Positions 22,306 to 32,841 are shown, counted from the stretch's first letter. The stretch is DNA of 64,000 nt from Diplonema papillatum (GCA_030068145.1 JAPJBO010000881.1:30767-94766); one strand, 5' to 3'. Numbers and translations: made by a program. The notes: generated from the sequence alone by a model not told the origin.

Positions 22306-22578
22306 GACGCGCCGAAAAGCACGATTTCTTAGTACTAGCAATCTCGCGGGTTTCACTTTGCTCGAGGCTGCCGGTTGCAAAGTCGTAAAAGAGTCTATGT
22401 GCCGTAGTCCACGCACGAAACACAGGGCAAATCTTGGTCCAACGAAAAGGCTCTCATTGAAAAAGACCCGCTTTGCAGTGTATTATTAGCGCCAGGTGAC
22501 GGCAGGATCCATTTCTTTTGACCCGTGCATGCGGATTGCCAACTACTAGTTGTGCACACCCGCCTGCGGCCCCATCGT
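22306..22578 (+). repeat. 3' flank of the secreted-protein gene, derived from a dispersed repeat
   Basis: GTTGCAAAGTCGTAAAAGAG, ACGCACGAAACACAGGGCAA and GAAAAAGACCCGCTTTG are a diverged form of the family described at 605-848. This flank is copied with each 3' gene fragment, and the 624-bp units carry an extra ~81 bp of it. Confidence 0.7.
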
Positions 22579-22848
22579 GGCCCTATAGTGACCCCCGCGG
22601 TGGCCGGCGGGTTTGCGGTCGTCTTCGAGGCCGGCTCGCTGTACGACAAGCTGGTCGGCCGCGTCTTCTCCGCGACCGGCGTGCCTGTGGGCAGCGAGAT
22701 GGCGGTGTCCGACCACGGGACGGCCCGGGGCCCCGCCGTGGCGCCCCTGTTGGGTGGCGGCCTGGTCGCCCTGTGGACGGACATCTACAGCTGCTACTCG
22801 CAGTACTTCGCCCCGCGCATCGACAAATGCACAGAGGTCCCCAGATGA
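22579..22848 (+). pseudogene. 3' fragment of the secreted-protein gene, copy 1
   Basis: Matches codons from about residue 303 to the stop, starting at GGCCCTATAGTGACCC. The frame is open, but no start or signal peptide is present. It differs from the gene by the marker pair GGCCTGGTC and CAGTAC. Confidence 0.9.
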
Positions 22849-23202
22849 GACGCGCCGCAAAGCACGATTTCTTAGTACCAGCAATCTCGCGGGTTTCACT
22901 TTGCTCGAGGCTGCCGGTTGCAAAGTCGTAAAAGAGTCTATGTGCCGTAGTCCACGCACGAAACACAGGGCAAATCTTGGTCAAACGAAAAGGCTCTCTT
23001 TGCAAAGTCGTAAAAGAGTCAATGTGCCGTAGTCCACGCACGAAACACAGGGCAAATCTTGGTCCAACGAAAAGGCTCTCTTTGAAAAAGACCCGCTTTG
23101 CAGTGTATTATTAGCGCCAGGTGACGGCAGGATCCATTTCTTTTGACCCGTGCATGCGGATTGCCAACTACTCGTTGTGCACACCCGCCTGCGGCCCCAT
23201 CG

Positions 23203-23473
23203 TGGCCCTATAGTGACCCCCGCGGTGGCCGGCGGGTTTGCGGTCGTCTTCGAGGCCGGCTCGCTGTACGACAAGCTGGTCGGCCGCGTCTTCTCCGCGA
23301 CCGGCGTGCCTGTGGGCAGCGAGATGGCGGTGTCCGACCACGGGACGGCCCGGGGCCCCGCCGTGGCGCCCCTGTTGGGTGGCGGCCTCGTCGCCCTGTG
23401 GACGGACATCTACAGCTGCTACTCGCAGCACTTCGCCCCGCGCATCGACAAATGCACGGAGGTCCCCAGATGA
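23203..23473 (+). pseudogene. 3' fragment of the secreted-protein gene, copy 2
   Basis: Same span as copy 1 but with the parental markers GGCCTCGTC and CAGCAC. It lies 1167 bp from the corresponding point of the intact gene, showing that gene 3' end plus copy 1 were duplicated as one block. Confidence 0.9.
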
Positions 23474-23746
23474 GACGCGCCGAAACGCACGATTTCTTAG
23501 TACTAGCAATCTCGCGGGTTTCACTTTGCTCGAGGCTGCCGGTTGCAAAGTCGTAAAAGAGTCTATGTGCCGTAGTCCACGCACGAAACACAGGGCAAAT
23601 CTTGGTCCAACGAAAAGGCTCTCATTGAAAAAGACCCGCTTTGCAGTGTATTATTAGCGCCAGGTGACGGCAGGATCCATTTCTTTTGACCCGTGCATGC
23701 GGATTGCCAACTACTAGTTGTGCACACCCGCCTGCGGCCCCATCGT

Positions 23747-24016
23747 GGCCCTATAGTGACCCCCGCGGTGGCCGGCGGGTTTGCGGTCGTCTTCGAGGCC
23801 GGCTCGCTGTACGACAAGCTGGTCGGCCGCGTCTTCTCCGCGACCGGCGTGCCTGTGGGCAGCGAGATGGCGGTGTCCGACCACGGGACGGCCCGGGGCC
23901 CCGCCGTGGCGCCCCTGTTGGGTGGCGGCCTGGTCGCCCTGTGGACGGACATCTACAGCTGCTACTCGCAGTACTTCGCCCCGCGCATCGACAAATGCAC
24001 GGAGGTCCCCAGATGA
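23747..24016 (+). pseudogene. 3' fragment of the secreted-protein gene, copy 3
   Basis: Carries copy 1 markers (GGCCTGGTC, CAGTAC), so it is the second half of the duplicated dimer. It is followed by the same 3' flank with the extra ~81-bp segment. Confidence 0.9.
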
Positions 24017-24370
24017 GACGCGCCGCAAAGCACGATTTCTTAGTACCAGCAATCTCGCGGGTTTCACTTTGCTCGAGGCTGCCGGTTGCAAAGTCGTAAA
24101 AGAGTCTATGTGCCGTAGTCCACGCACGAAACACAGGGCAAATCTTGGTCAAACGAAAAGGCTCTCTTTGCAAAGTCGTAAAAGAGTCAATGTGCCGTAG
24201 TCCACGCACGAAACACAGGACAAATCTTGGTCCAACGAAAAGGCTCTCTTTGAAAAAGACCCGCTTTGCAGTGTATTATTAGCGCCAGGTGACGGCAGGA
24301 TCCATTTCTTTGGACCCGTGTATGCGGATTGCCAACTACTAATCGTGCACACCCGCCTGCGGCCCCATCG

Positions 24371-24400
24371 TGGCCCTATAGTGACCCCCGCGGTGGCCGC
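24371..24400 (+). pseudogene. 3' fragment of the secreted-protein gene, copy 4 stub
   Basis: Only about 30 bp remain (GGCCCTATAGTGACCCCCGC). It breaks within GGTGGCCG and continues directly as the 'AGGAGGTAAA' repeat at 24408. The end of the array is thus fused to the same repeat family that gave rise to the gene's 3' flank. Confidence 0.85.
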
Positions 24401-24407
24401 AAAAGAT

Positions 24408-24600
24408 CAAAGGAGGTAAATGTGCTGTAGCCCACACGAAACACAGTGGTGAGTCTGGGTTTAGTGGCGGGCGTAAGCGTTCAACAAAAAAGACGCACTT
24501 TGTAGTTGTATTGTTTCTCCCCCTCTAGCCTCCTTCGAAGTATTCACAAGGCAGCCCCTCGAGTATTTTTCGCCCACCCATCGATCAAGTGTTCTCCCAC
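24408..24600 (+). repeat. 'AGGAGGTAAA' dispersed repeat (copy 2)
   Basis: Close to 660-845: AAAGGAGGTAAATGTGCTGT, then AGCCCACACGAAACACAG, GGCGGGCGTAAGCGTTCAAC and CCTCTAGCCTCCTTCGAAGT. Another copy follows at 24945-25150. Confidence 0.75.
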
Positions 24601-24774
24601 GCTGCCATGCGATGTGACGCCTGGTGGGGCGGCCTGTTTCGAAATATGCAACTGCCACTCGTATTTTTCCGCACCGGTCGAGGTCCCGGTCGTGAAAATA
24701 AGACATGAACAAAAGCACTTCTTTTTGTACGAGCACCTCCTGCCACCTGCTTTGTAGAATAGTTGAGTTGCAGC

Positions 24775-24910
24775 TCTTGACAAAGATAGATGGAAAAAAG
24801 AAGGCGTTTTTATTCTTCGCTTTTTCTCACGAACGGGGGGGTCGGTCCTGCTTTTGGCTTTGTAGGTTCTCCCGACTCCCCAATTCGTGGTCAGCACAAA
24901 CTCAAGAGGT
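24775..24910. repeat. repeat inverted relative to 39225-39360
   Basis: About 135 bp with shared segments GAGTTGCAGCTCTTGACAAA, TTTATTCTTCGCTTTTTCTC and TTTGTAGGTTCTCCCGACTC, each present as its inverse at 39225-39360. It has no coding capacity of its own. Confidence 0.75.
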
Positions 24911-25183
24911 CTAGTCAACTATTCCCTGCAGCATTGGAAAAAATACGTGAGAAGGCTGCCCGTTGCAAAATCTCAAAGGAGAAAAGAACGACTGTGCTGT
25001 AGCCCACACACAACGCAGGTAAACCTAGGTTTAGTGGCGGGCGTAAGCGTTCAACAAAAGAAGTCCTCTGTGGTTGTGTTTTCCCCCCCTCTAGCCTCCG
25101 TCGAATTACGCGCAAGGCATCCGTCGAGTATTTCTTTTGTACCTTCCACGCAGCCTTGCTACGCCAAGTACCTTTGCGGGCAG

Positions 25184-25696
25184 GGCTTACGCTCCGCGAA
25201 TTACTACACGTTGATTTCTTTTTGGGGGTTTTCCCCCTCACGTGTGCTTCCACGTGTGGATCCACAGGAAGCGCATGTATCGCCTCGCTTATGTAGTAGC
25301 ACCACACCAAGAGGTGATATCACACACAGCACGTGCATGGGCACATACCGGGGTCGTAGGTACACACAGCAGCAGCGGGTGCAGCAGGTGGTGTCTGGAG
25401 GTAGGCATTCAGGGCATGCACCGCGGTAGGTGGGTGCTCTGCTGGGGTCCTCAGCCCCTGGTATCTAGACACTGGATCCCTGTCCTCCTGGGTCCTGGGT
25501 TGGGTGGGTCGATCTGGGGAGGGTCTCAGCTCTGCTACGCGCGCGCGCGTACCACGTGTGGATCCACATGTGCTTGCCACAGGTTGGTCCACATGCAGGG
25601 GAGTCCATACCCACAAGTCGCCAAGGCCGCACAGCCAGGTGTCGCCAAGTCCAGTAGTGAACATACGGGGAAAAGTTTTTTTTCCCTCGAATCTTA
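25184..25696 (-). mobile_element. MITE with GGCTTACGCTCC end (copy 3, minus, interrupted)
   Basis: Starts with GGCTTACGCTCC. From 25550 it continues as the inverse of the 40231 element (CACGTGTGGATCCACATGTG, AGGTTGGTCCACATGCAGGG, GTCGCCAAGTCCAG). About 240 bp of unrelated GT-rich sequence interrupts it. Its other terminal repeat is missing, replaced by a tRNA 5'-half sequence. Confidence 0.6.
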
Positions 25697-25731
25697 ACGC
25701 GACGCCTTAGACCACTCGGCCATCTCGCCAA
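25693..25731 (-). tRNA. tRNA 5'-half fragment (Leu/Ser-like), fused to a MITE
   Basis: On the minus strand this reads GGCGAGATGGCCGAGTGGTC, then TAAGGCG. That is the acceptor 5' strand, a perfect A box and the D arm typical of Leu and Ser tRNAs. The anticodon arm, variable arm, T arm and 3' acceptor strand are absent: the sequence runs directly into the MITE (TTAAGATTCGAGGG). It is not a functional tRNA gene. It could be an insertion scar or a tRNA-derived SINE head. Confidence 0.6.
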
Positions 25732-25739
25732 ACTGCTAC

Positions 25740-26000
25740 ACGGGAGCCAAGCTTCACGTGTTCGGCGGTACTGCAGCCACGGGCCTACGGGTCAAGTGGC
25801 TACCGATTTCCCAAACTAAAGCATCAAGGCTTCACGCACCTTGGGGCTTGGCGCTCGCGCTGAACCAAGCTCGTCGAGACGGTCAGCCGCAGGGCAGAGC
25901 GGACGGGGTTGTGGCACTGTGCTGCCTCTGACTCAAGCTTTGCAACCTGTGGTTGACCGTCACGTTCCTGGACCAGGAGCGGCCTTTTTCTTTCTCCCCT
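25740..26000. repeat. repeat inverted relative to 38840-39055
   Basis: Shared segments include AAAGCATCAAGGC, CACCTTGGGGCTTGGCGCTC and AAGCTTTGCAACCTGTGGTT, found as their inverses around 38865-39050. About 230 bp; no gene. Confidence 0.7.
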
Positions 26001-26129
26001 CGAACCGTAAGCGCCCACATGTGGACCGCGGGTATTTTCTCTGAGGCCGAAAACCGTGCGTAAGCCCTGCTGCCGGGTGAACTAGCTGTTTTTTTTATCA
26101 CACCAACTGGGTGTTGTTCCATGCTGCCA

Positions 26130-26310
26130 TGCAAAGTAACGCCCGCCGTGGCTCCCCTAGCGGGAGGCGGCCGGTTTGCCTCTTGGGCCGACAATATACA
26201 GCTGCTTATCGCAGTGGTCCGCCCCCGAGACTCGGTGCAACTGCACCGAAATTTTCAGAAGAAAAGCTCCGTTTCTTCTTAGTACTAACAGTCTTGCGGG
26301 TCGCCCCTCA
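26130..26310 (+). pseudogene. strongly diverged 3' copy of the secreted-protein gene
   Basis: GCCGTGGCTCCCCTAGCGGG, ATATACAGCTGCTTATCGCA, then TTTCTTCTTAGTACTAACAG and CTTGCGGGT follow in order the 3' coding end and 3' flank of the gene at 21133 (compare 22193-22350). There are many substitutions and a lost frame. It is much older than the copies at 22.5-24.4 kb, so 3' duplication has recurred. Confidence 0.65.
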
Positions 26311-26460
26311 TTGTGTTGTGCAGGCTAAAAAGACGTAGGCAGCGTGTTTTGGTGGTTGATCAGAATTCCTTACCTGAATATACACAGGGTAAATACAAGT
26401 GGGAAAACGATCAACCGGCACGCACAAACAAAACGAAGCGCCTGTCTTTTTTTCATCCAC
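26270..26460 (+). repeat. dispersed repeat 'GGTTGATCAGAATTCC' (best copy)
   Basis: Parts: TAGTACTAACAGTCTTGCGG, AGGCTAAAAAGACGTAGGCA, TTGGTGGTTGATCAGAATTC, GGGAAAACGATCAACCGGCA and AAACGAAGCGCCTGTCTTTT. Other copies: 13020-13195, 16590-16690, 40620-40815 (+), 46640-46800 and 54480-54645 (minus). The inner words GGTTGATC and GATCAACC are inverse, giving a stem around GAATTCC to CAAGTGG. Confidence 0.75.
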
Positions 26461-26814
26461 ACGCACGCTCCGGGGAATGTTCGGATATTCCGTCGCGAGA
26501 TCCCGCCTTTTTCTTTTTTGGCGCACAGCAGTTTTGGTCACTCTGGTGGCAGTACATCCGCCGAAGTGGATACAAGCACAACAACTGCAACCGTATCTGA
26601 TTGTGCAAGCGCTTGTGCCGAGATTCGTCAGTTGGGTCTCGGATCTCAACGCTGTGATTCAGCGCTTCACAACAGGGAACCTAGCCGAAACCACACGTGT
26701 GAATATTCGACAGTTTTGCCTAAGCGTCAAACTGAGATTCCCCCACCAGTGAGCTTTCCTGCGATGCAGAAACTAGCGCCAAAAAAAAAAAAAAAAAAAC
26801 CGTACACCGCGTAG

Positions 26815-26905
26815 GAGAAAGTAGAAAGGAAAACTAGAGTTTCCGTTGACCGCACTATCCTGGACGTGGTTTCAGGTGGCAAATTTGGCAAATGATCATG
26901 ATCAG
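26815..26905. repeat. end repeat inverted relative to 62035-62165
   Basis: AACTAGAGTTTCCGTTGACC, TGGACGTGGTTTCAGGTGGC and AATGATCATGATCAGAAGGT are found as inverses at 62035-62130. They may be terminal repeats of two unlinked copies of one transposon. Confidence 0.7.
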
Positions 26906-26999
26906 AAGGTCCTACTTGGGCGGTTTACATTGCATGCAGAGAAGTAGCTTCATATACCCTTTGTTGACCCCAAAAAAAAAAAAAAACTATAGTTATAGC

Positions 27000-27960
27000 C
27001 AGCGGCCGGGTGTTGTGGGTGGGCAGCTAGTGGGTGTTCATGTGGTGGGAGGTCGTAGAGGTTGTGCAGTGGGTGGGTGGTGCGGTGGGCAGTGGTGGTA
27101 GTGGGCAGTGAGTGGGTGGATGATGCTACAGTACGGTTACTGCACCTTTGGATCATCGTTCTAGCAACGTACACCCTCAATTTTGGAACCTGCTGCACTG
27201 GCCCATTAGCTTGGCAAAAATTTCCGCGCCTGCGGCGCTGGCATTTTTGGCTTGTGTATGGTTTCGTGTCTTGTTGCCAAGAAGACCGCAGTTGTCCACC
27301 CTGCTCTCTGTGGTGGGCAGTAGTGACAACCACAAAGAGGAGCACCCTGTCGGGTACATGAAAGTGCACTTGACTCGCATCAACTTTGCCGCAGTCCCTG
27401 TGGACTACAAAGTGGCTATAGCGATTCTTGCTGATTGGATTCCTGCAGCGTTGACCCAATAGCTTGAAAAAATTTCCGCGCCTGCGGCGCTGGTATTAGC
27501 TTATGTAAGTTACATGTCGTGTTGCCAAGAAGACCGCAGCTGACACAGAAAGCGCCCGTTTTTGGCCAAAATCACGTCTCTGTATTATGCACTGTGCATG
27601 GGGCTAAAAAAAAAAAAAAAGAAACGCTCAAACAAAAAAAAAAAAAAAAGGTTGTACCATTGCACCCCCCCTTTCGGTTTTGCGGGACTACGAAGCAAAC
27701 TCTCGCCTCTTCCACGGCCCCCCTGTCATCCGGAGAGAAGCCTTCACCAGCGGAGGACTTGGCAGAGCCGCTTGCGCACGATCGCGAAAGAGGGGACGGC
27801 CGAGTTAGAGGAAGAAAACGAAAGAAAACACAGATAGAAAAGGTCGCCAGACAACAGACTGACGCACGTTCGTCGGCAAGACAAAATAATTCGGAAAAAG
27901 ATATTTCATTCATACCAGCATGGGGTGCTCGTGGCACTGAACCTGCCTAACGTGGCTTCT
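27000..27960. other. GT-rich tract, direct-repeat pair and poly(A) runs; no gene
   Basis: 27003-27120 is G/T-rich with many GGG and GGTGG words. A 100-bp direct repeat pair (27196-27296 and 27451-27545) shares TTTCCGCGCCTGCGGCGCTG and GTTGCCAAGAAGACCGCAG. Two poly(A) runs lie at 27606-27650. An ORF ending at 27950 has charged protein-like sequence but no recognised domain. Confidence 0.45.
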
Positions 27961-28299
27961 TCTTCTTCTGCTCTTCTGCTCTTTCTTCTTCTGTTGTCGT
28001 CACACGCATGCACATCCAAAAACCGCACGCGATAATGTCCGCAAGCAAGACTCGGCATATTTAGCAAACAGACGGCGCATAAAAATCTTAGGACGGAAAC
28101 AACCCGCACCACATGAAGCACCGCAAGTGCCGCGAAATCCAAGCACCACACTGCGAGAAAATACATATAAACGCGGACAACAGACCGGTACGGGCTACAA
28201 GGCAACCCCTGCTCAACTTGTAGAACGTGGGGGGCCCAAGACTACACTCCACGAAGGAAAGTACTTGGTGTCGGTCACAAACAGTCCCGGACATGGCTA

Positions 28300-28640
28300 G
28301 CCATAACCCATAACGAAAGCGTGCACTAAATATACAACCCGTAACCTCATAGCCCTTTCTTGCTCTCAGAGAACCCATTCATGAACGGTCACACGGAGAC
28401 CCTAAACCCCCGGAATTTCAAGCGAACTTTAACTCTAAAAAAGACAAAGGCCCACCCACGACAAGGCTACATCCGTCCACATCCACAGGCTTCCCCCGTC
28501 AGCAGAGGTATCCTTCCGCATCCGGGTTTTAGGGTCTCTGTGTGACCGTTCATGACTGGGTTCTCTTAGAGCAAGAAAGGGCTATATGGTTACGGGTTGT
28601 ATATTTGGTGCACGCTTTCGTTATGGGTTATGGCTAGCCA
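28300..28640. repeat. large inverted repeat (~110-bp arms, ~100-bp spacer)
   Basis: 28300-28410 (GGCTAGCCATAACCCATAAC, AAGAAAGCG-like, AACGGTCACACGGAGACCC) is the near-exact inverse of 28530-28640 (GGGTCTCTGTGTGACCGTTC, GGGTTATGGCTAGCC). The arms include the left half of the ~55-bp module. The complete module (TTTCAAGCGAACTTTAACTC) lies only on the left side of the loop. Confidence 0.8.
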
Positions 28641-28734
28641 TTTCTTTGCGTGCCGAGTCCTTGGCTGATTGCTCACTCTGCCAAGTTGTCGTCAAGCTGT
28701 CTTCTGTCAAATTGTTGGATGGTGGCCGTGCGGG

Positions 28735-29545
28735 CGGAATTTCAAGCGGATTAACTCTAAAAAGTTGACAGGGTTCCAGACGAAAATGGATCTGGCGCTT
28801 CCTTCGTTGCGCGCACCCTCTTCGTTATAGTACGCTGCCATCGATTGGCCCTTATTATTATTATCCCACCACTTCAAATTTTGCTCCCTTGTATCCCGGC
28901 GAGCACAGCCTCGAAGATCCCGGATTCTCAAGCGAACTATAACTCTAAAAACGCATGCTCCCCCAAACCCACCGCAGCGAGAGATCGCCGACGACCTTGC
29001 GTCTCGGCTTGAGCAAACGGACGAAGAGACTTGGACACAAAAAGTTGACAGGATGCCCTGTACGTGTTAGCGTTAAAATAAGGTGAGGTATGAGTTTCCC
29101 ATATATCCCACCACTTCAAATTTTGCTCCCTTGTATCCGACGAGCACAGCCTCGAAGATCCCGGATTTCTCAAGCGAACTATAACTCTAAAAACGCATAA
29201 ACCCACCCAGCACGTGCTAGCTTTTAAAATAAGGTGAATTTCCCCGCACAGCCTCGAAGATCCCGGATTCTCAAGCGAACTATAACTCTAAAAACGCATA
29301 AACCCACCCAGTACGTGTTAGCTTTAAAATAAGGTGAATTTCCCCGCACAGCCTCAAATATCCCGGATTCTCAAGCGAACTATAGCTCTAAACCCACCCA
29401 GTACGCGTTAGCTTTAAAAGAATCCATTCGACGAAGCTCACCCGGAGACTCTAACATCCCGCATTCTCAAGCGAACTACAAGTTTAAAAAGAGAAAAGGA
29501 AAGAAAGCAAGCCGAAAGAAGAAGGGTTGCACCCTCGAACCTTCG
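28735..29545 (+). repeat. start of the 29-36 kb array, including a 5'-truncated gene copy
   Basis: Module copies start at about 28738, with CTCTAAAAAGTTGACAGGG following. At 28972-29030 is the fragment GAGATCGCCGACGACCTTGC onward of the zinc-protein gene, lacking its start codon. Long versions of the unit A leader (CACCACTTCAAATTTTGCTC, CTTGTATCCGACGAGCACAG) occur here and at 35940-35995 but are shortened elsewhere. Confidence 0.75.
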
Positions 29546-29549
29546 GAAA

Positions 29550-29699
29550 ATGTCGCTGGATCATATACTCGGGACCAAGTCCGAGTCGCGCGTGAAGGCG
29601 ATGCAGCGGGAGATCGCCGACGACCTCGCGTCTCGGCTAGAGCAAACGGACGAAGAGACTTGGGCACAAAAAGTTGACAGGGTACCCAGTACGCGTTAG
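29550..29699 (+). pseudogene. truncated 5' copy 1 of the zinc-protein gene (49 codons)
   Basis: Matches codons 1-36 of the gene at 36396, then switches at GACGAAGAGA to a foreign tail (TWAQKVDRVPSTR) and a TAG stop. The ORF is complete with its own start, and its 5' flank equals that of the full gene. It could be translated or be an inert copy. Confidence 0.85.
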
Positions 29700-29939
29700 C
29701 TTTTAAAATAAGGTGAATTTCCCCGCACAGCCTCGAAGATCCCGGATTCTCAAGCGAACTATAACTCTAAAAACGCATAAACCCACCCAGTACGTGTTAG
29801 CTTTAAAATAAGGTGAATTTCCCCGCACAGCCTCGAAGATCCCGGATTCTCAAGCGAACTATAACTCTAAAAACGCATAAACCCACCCAGTACGTGTTAG
29901 CTTTAAAATAAGGTGAATTTCCCCGCACAGCCTCAAATA

Positions 29940-31095
29940 TCCCGGATTCTCAAGCGAACTATAGCTCTAAACCCACCCAGTACGCGTTAGCTTTAAAAGA
30001 ATCCATTCGACGAAGCTCACCCGGAGACTCTAACATCCCGCATTCTCAAGCGAACTATAGCTCTAAACCCACCCAGTACGCGTTAGCTTTAAAAGAATCC
30101 ATTCGACGAAGCTCACCCGGAGACTCTAACATCCCGCATTCTCAAGCGAACTATAGCTCTAAACCCACCCAGTACGCGTTAGCTTTAAAAGAATCCATTC
30201 GACGAAGCTCACCCGGAGACTCTAACATCCCGCATTCTCAAGCGAACTATAGCTCTAAACCCACCCAGTACGCGTTAGCTTTAAAAGAATCCATTCGACG
30301 AAGCTCACCCGGAGACTCTAACATCCCGCATTCTCAAGCGAACTATAGCTCTAAACCCACCCAGTACGCGTTAGCTTTAAAAGAATCCATTCGACGAAGC
30401 TCACCCGGAGACTCTAACATCCCGCATTCTCAAGCGAACTATAGCTCTAAACCCACCCAGTACGCGTTAGCTTTAAAAGAATCCATTCGACGAAGCTCAC
30501 CCGGAGACTCTAACATCCCGCATTCTCAAGCGAACTATAGCTCTAAACCCACCCAGTACGCGTTAGCTTTAAAAGAATCCATTCGACGAAGCTCACCCGG
30601 AGACTCTAACATCCCGCATTCTCAAGCGAACTATAGCTCTAAACCCACCCAGTACGCGTTAGCTTTAAAAGAATCCATTCGACGAAGCTCACCCGGAGAC
30701 TCTAACATCCCGCATTCTCAAGCGAACTATAGCTCTAAACCCACCCAGTACGCGTTAGCTTTAAAAGAATCCATTCGACGAAGCTCACCCGGAGACTCTA
30801 ACATCCCGCATTCTCAAGCGAACTATAGCTCTAAACCCACCCAGTACGCGTTAGCTTTAAAAGAATCCATTCGACGAAGCTCACCCGGAGACTCTAACAT
30901 CCCGCATTCTCAAGCGAACTATAGCTCTAAACCCACCCAGTACGCGTTAGCTTTAAAAGAATCCATTCGACGAAGCTCACCCGGAGACTCTAACATCCCG
31001 CATTCTCAAGCGAACTATAGCTCTAAACCCACCCAGTACGCGTTAGCTTTAAAAGAATCCATTCGACGAAGCTCACCCGGAGACTCTAACATCCC
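29940..31095 (+). repeat. 96-bp unit B array, about 12 copies
   Basis: Each unit reads CGCATTCTCAAGCGAACTAT, AGCTCTAAACCCACCCAG, TACGCGTTAGCTTTAAAAG, AATCCATTCGACGAAGCTC, ACCCGGAGACTCTAACATCC. ATCCATTCGACG starts at 30001, 30097 and 30193 and keeps a 96-bp period. Copies are essentially identical. The unit contains the ~55-bp module in order. Confidence 0.95.
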
Positions 31096-31184
31096 GCATT
31101 CTCAAGCGAACTACAAGTTTAAAAAGAGAAAAGGAAAGAAAGCAAGCCGAAAGAAGAAGGGTTGCACCCTCGAACCTTCGGAAA

Positions 31185-31334
31185 ATGTCGCTGGATCAAA
31201 TACTCGGGACCAAGTCCGAGTCGCGCGTGAAGGCGATGCAGCGGGAGATCGCCGACGACCTCGCGTCTCGGCTAGAGCAAACGGACGAAGAGACTTGGGC
31301 ACAAAAAGTTGACAGGGTACCCAGTACGCGTTAG
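31185..31334 (+). pseudogene. truncated 5' copy 2 of the zinc-protein gene
   Basis: Same 49-codon structure as the 29550 copy, with His5 changed to Gln (GATCAAATAC). Confidence 0.85.
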
Positions 31335-31690
31335 CTTTTAAAATAAGGTGAATTTCCCCGCACAGCCTCGAAGATCCCGGATTCTCAAGCGAACTATAAC
31401 TCTAAAAACGCATAAACCCACCCAGTACGTGTTAGCTTTAAAATAAGGTGAATTTCCCCGCACAGCCTCGAAGATCCCGGATTCTCAAGCGAACTATAAC
31501 TCTAAAAACGCATAAACCCACCCAGTACGTGCTAGCTTTAAAATAAGGTGAATTTCCCCGCACAGCCTCAAATATCCCGGATTCTCAAGCGAACTATAGC
31601 TCTAAACCCACCCAGTACGCGTTAGCTTTAAAAGAATCCATTCGACGAAGCTCACCCGGAGACTCTAACATCCCGCATTCTCAAGCGAGC
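31335..31690 (+). repeat. 100-bp unit A block, then one unit B
   Basis: Two to three copies of unit A (GGTGAATTTCCCCGCACAGC, CTCGAAGATCCCGGATTCTC, AAGCGAACTATAACTC, AACGCATAAACCCACCCAG), then a variant with CCTCAAATATCCCGG and one unit B that leads into the next gene copy. Confidence 0.9.
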
Positions 31691-31763
31691 TACAAGTTTA
31701 AAAAGAGAAAAGGAAAGAAAGCAAGCCGAAAGAAGAAGGGTTGCACCCTCGAACCTTCGGAAA

Positions 31764-31913
31764 ATGTCGCTGGATCAAATACTCGGGACCAAGTCCGAGT
31801 CGCGCGTGAAGGCGATGCAGCGGGAGATCGCCGACGACCTCGCGTCTCGGCTAGAGCAAACGGACGAAGAGACTTGGGCACAAAAAGTTGACAGGGTACC
31901 CAGTACGCGTTAG
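31764..31913 (+). pseudogene. truncated 5' copy 3 of the zinc-protein gene
   Basis: Identical structure to the others, with the Gln5 variant shared with copy 2. Copies 2 and 3 are therefore sister duplicates. Confidence 0.85.
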
Positions 31914-32768
31914 CTTTTAAAATAAGGTGAATTTCCCCGCACAGCCTCGAAGATCCCGGATTCTCAAGCGAACTATAACTCTAAAAACGCATAAACCCAC
32001 CCAGTACGCGTTAGCTTTAAAATAAGGTGAATTTCCCCGCACAGCCTCGAAGATCCCGGATTCTCAAGCGAACTATAACTCTAAAAACGCATAAACCCAC
32101 CCAGTACGTGTAGCTTTAAAATAAGGTGAATTTCCCCGCACAGCCTCGAAGATCCCGGATTCTCAAGCGAACTATAACTCTAAAAACGCATAAACCCACC
32201 CAGTACGCGTTAGCTTTAAAATAAGGTGAATTTCCCCGCACAGCCTCGAAGATCCCGGATTCTCAAGCGAACTATAACTCTAAAAACGCATAAACCCACC
32301 CAGTACGCGTTAGCTTTAAAATAAGGTGAATTTCCCCGCACAGCCTCGAAGATCCCGGATTCTCAAGCGAACTATAACTCTAAAAACGCATAAACCCACC
32401 CAGTACGTGTTAGCTTTAAAATAAGGTGAATTTCCCCGCACAGCCTCGAAGATCCCGGATTCTCAAGCGAACTATAACTCTAAAAACGCATAAACCCACC
32501 CAGTACGTGCTAGCTTTAAAATAAGGTGAATTTCCCCGCACAGCCTCGAAGATCCCGGATTCTCAAGCGAACTATAACTCTAAAAACGCATAAACCCACC
32601 CAGTACGTGTTAGCTTTAAAATAAGGTGAATTTCCCCGCACAGCCTCAAATATCCCGGATTCTCAAGCGAACTATAGCTCTAAACCCACCCAGTACGCGT
32701 TAGCTTTAAAAGAATCCATTCGACGAAGCTCACCCGGAGACTCTAACATCCCGCATTCTCAAGCGAAC
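31914..32768 (+). repeat. unit A array (about 7 copies) plus one unit B
   Basis: CAGCCTCGAAGATCCCGG recurs at a 99-100 bp period from 31942. Units differ mainly at the word between CAGTA and TAGC (CGCGT, CGTGT, CGTGC, CGTG). Confidence 0.95.
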
Positions 32769-32841
32769 TACAAGTTTAAAAAGAGAAAAGGAAAGAAAGC
32801 AAGCCGAAAGAAGAAGGGTTGCACCCTCGAACCTTCGGAAA

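Noticed and set aside
21172..22416. 414-residue minus-strand ORF and similar minus ORFs at 51.5-52.7 kb and 43.9-45.1 kb
   Set aside because: They are shadows of GC-rich + strand genes: low-complexity Arg/Leu/Ala peptides with no domain, while the + frames carry signal peptide, motifs or clear repeats.
25693..25731. Functional tRNA gene
   Set aside because: Only the 5' half is present; the anticodon stem, T arm and acceptor 3' strand are missing.
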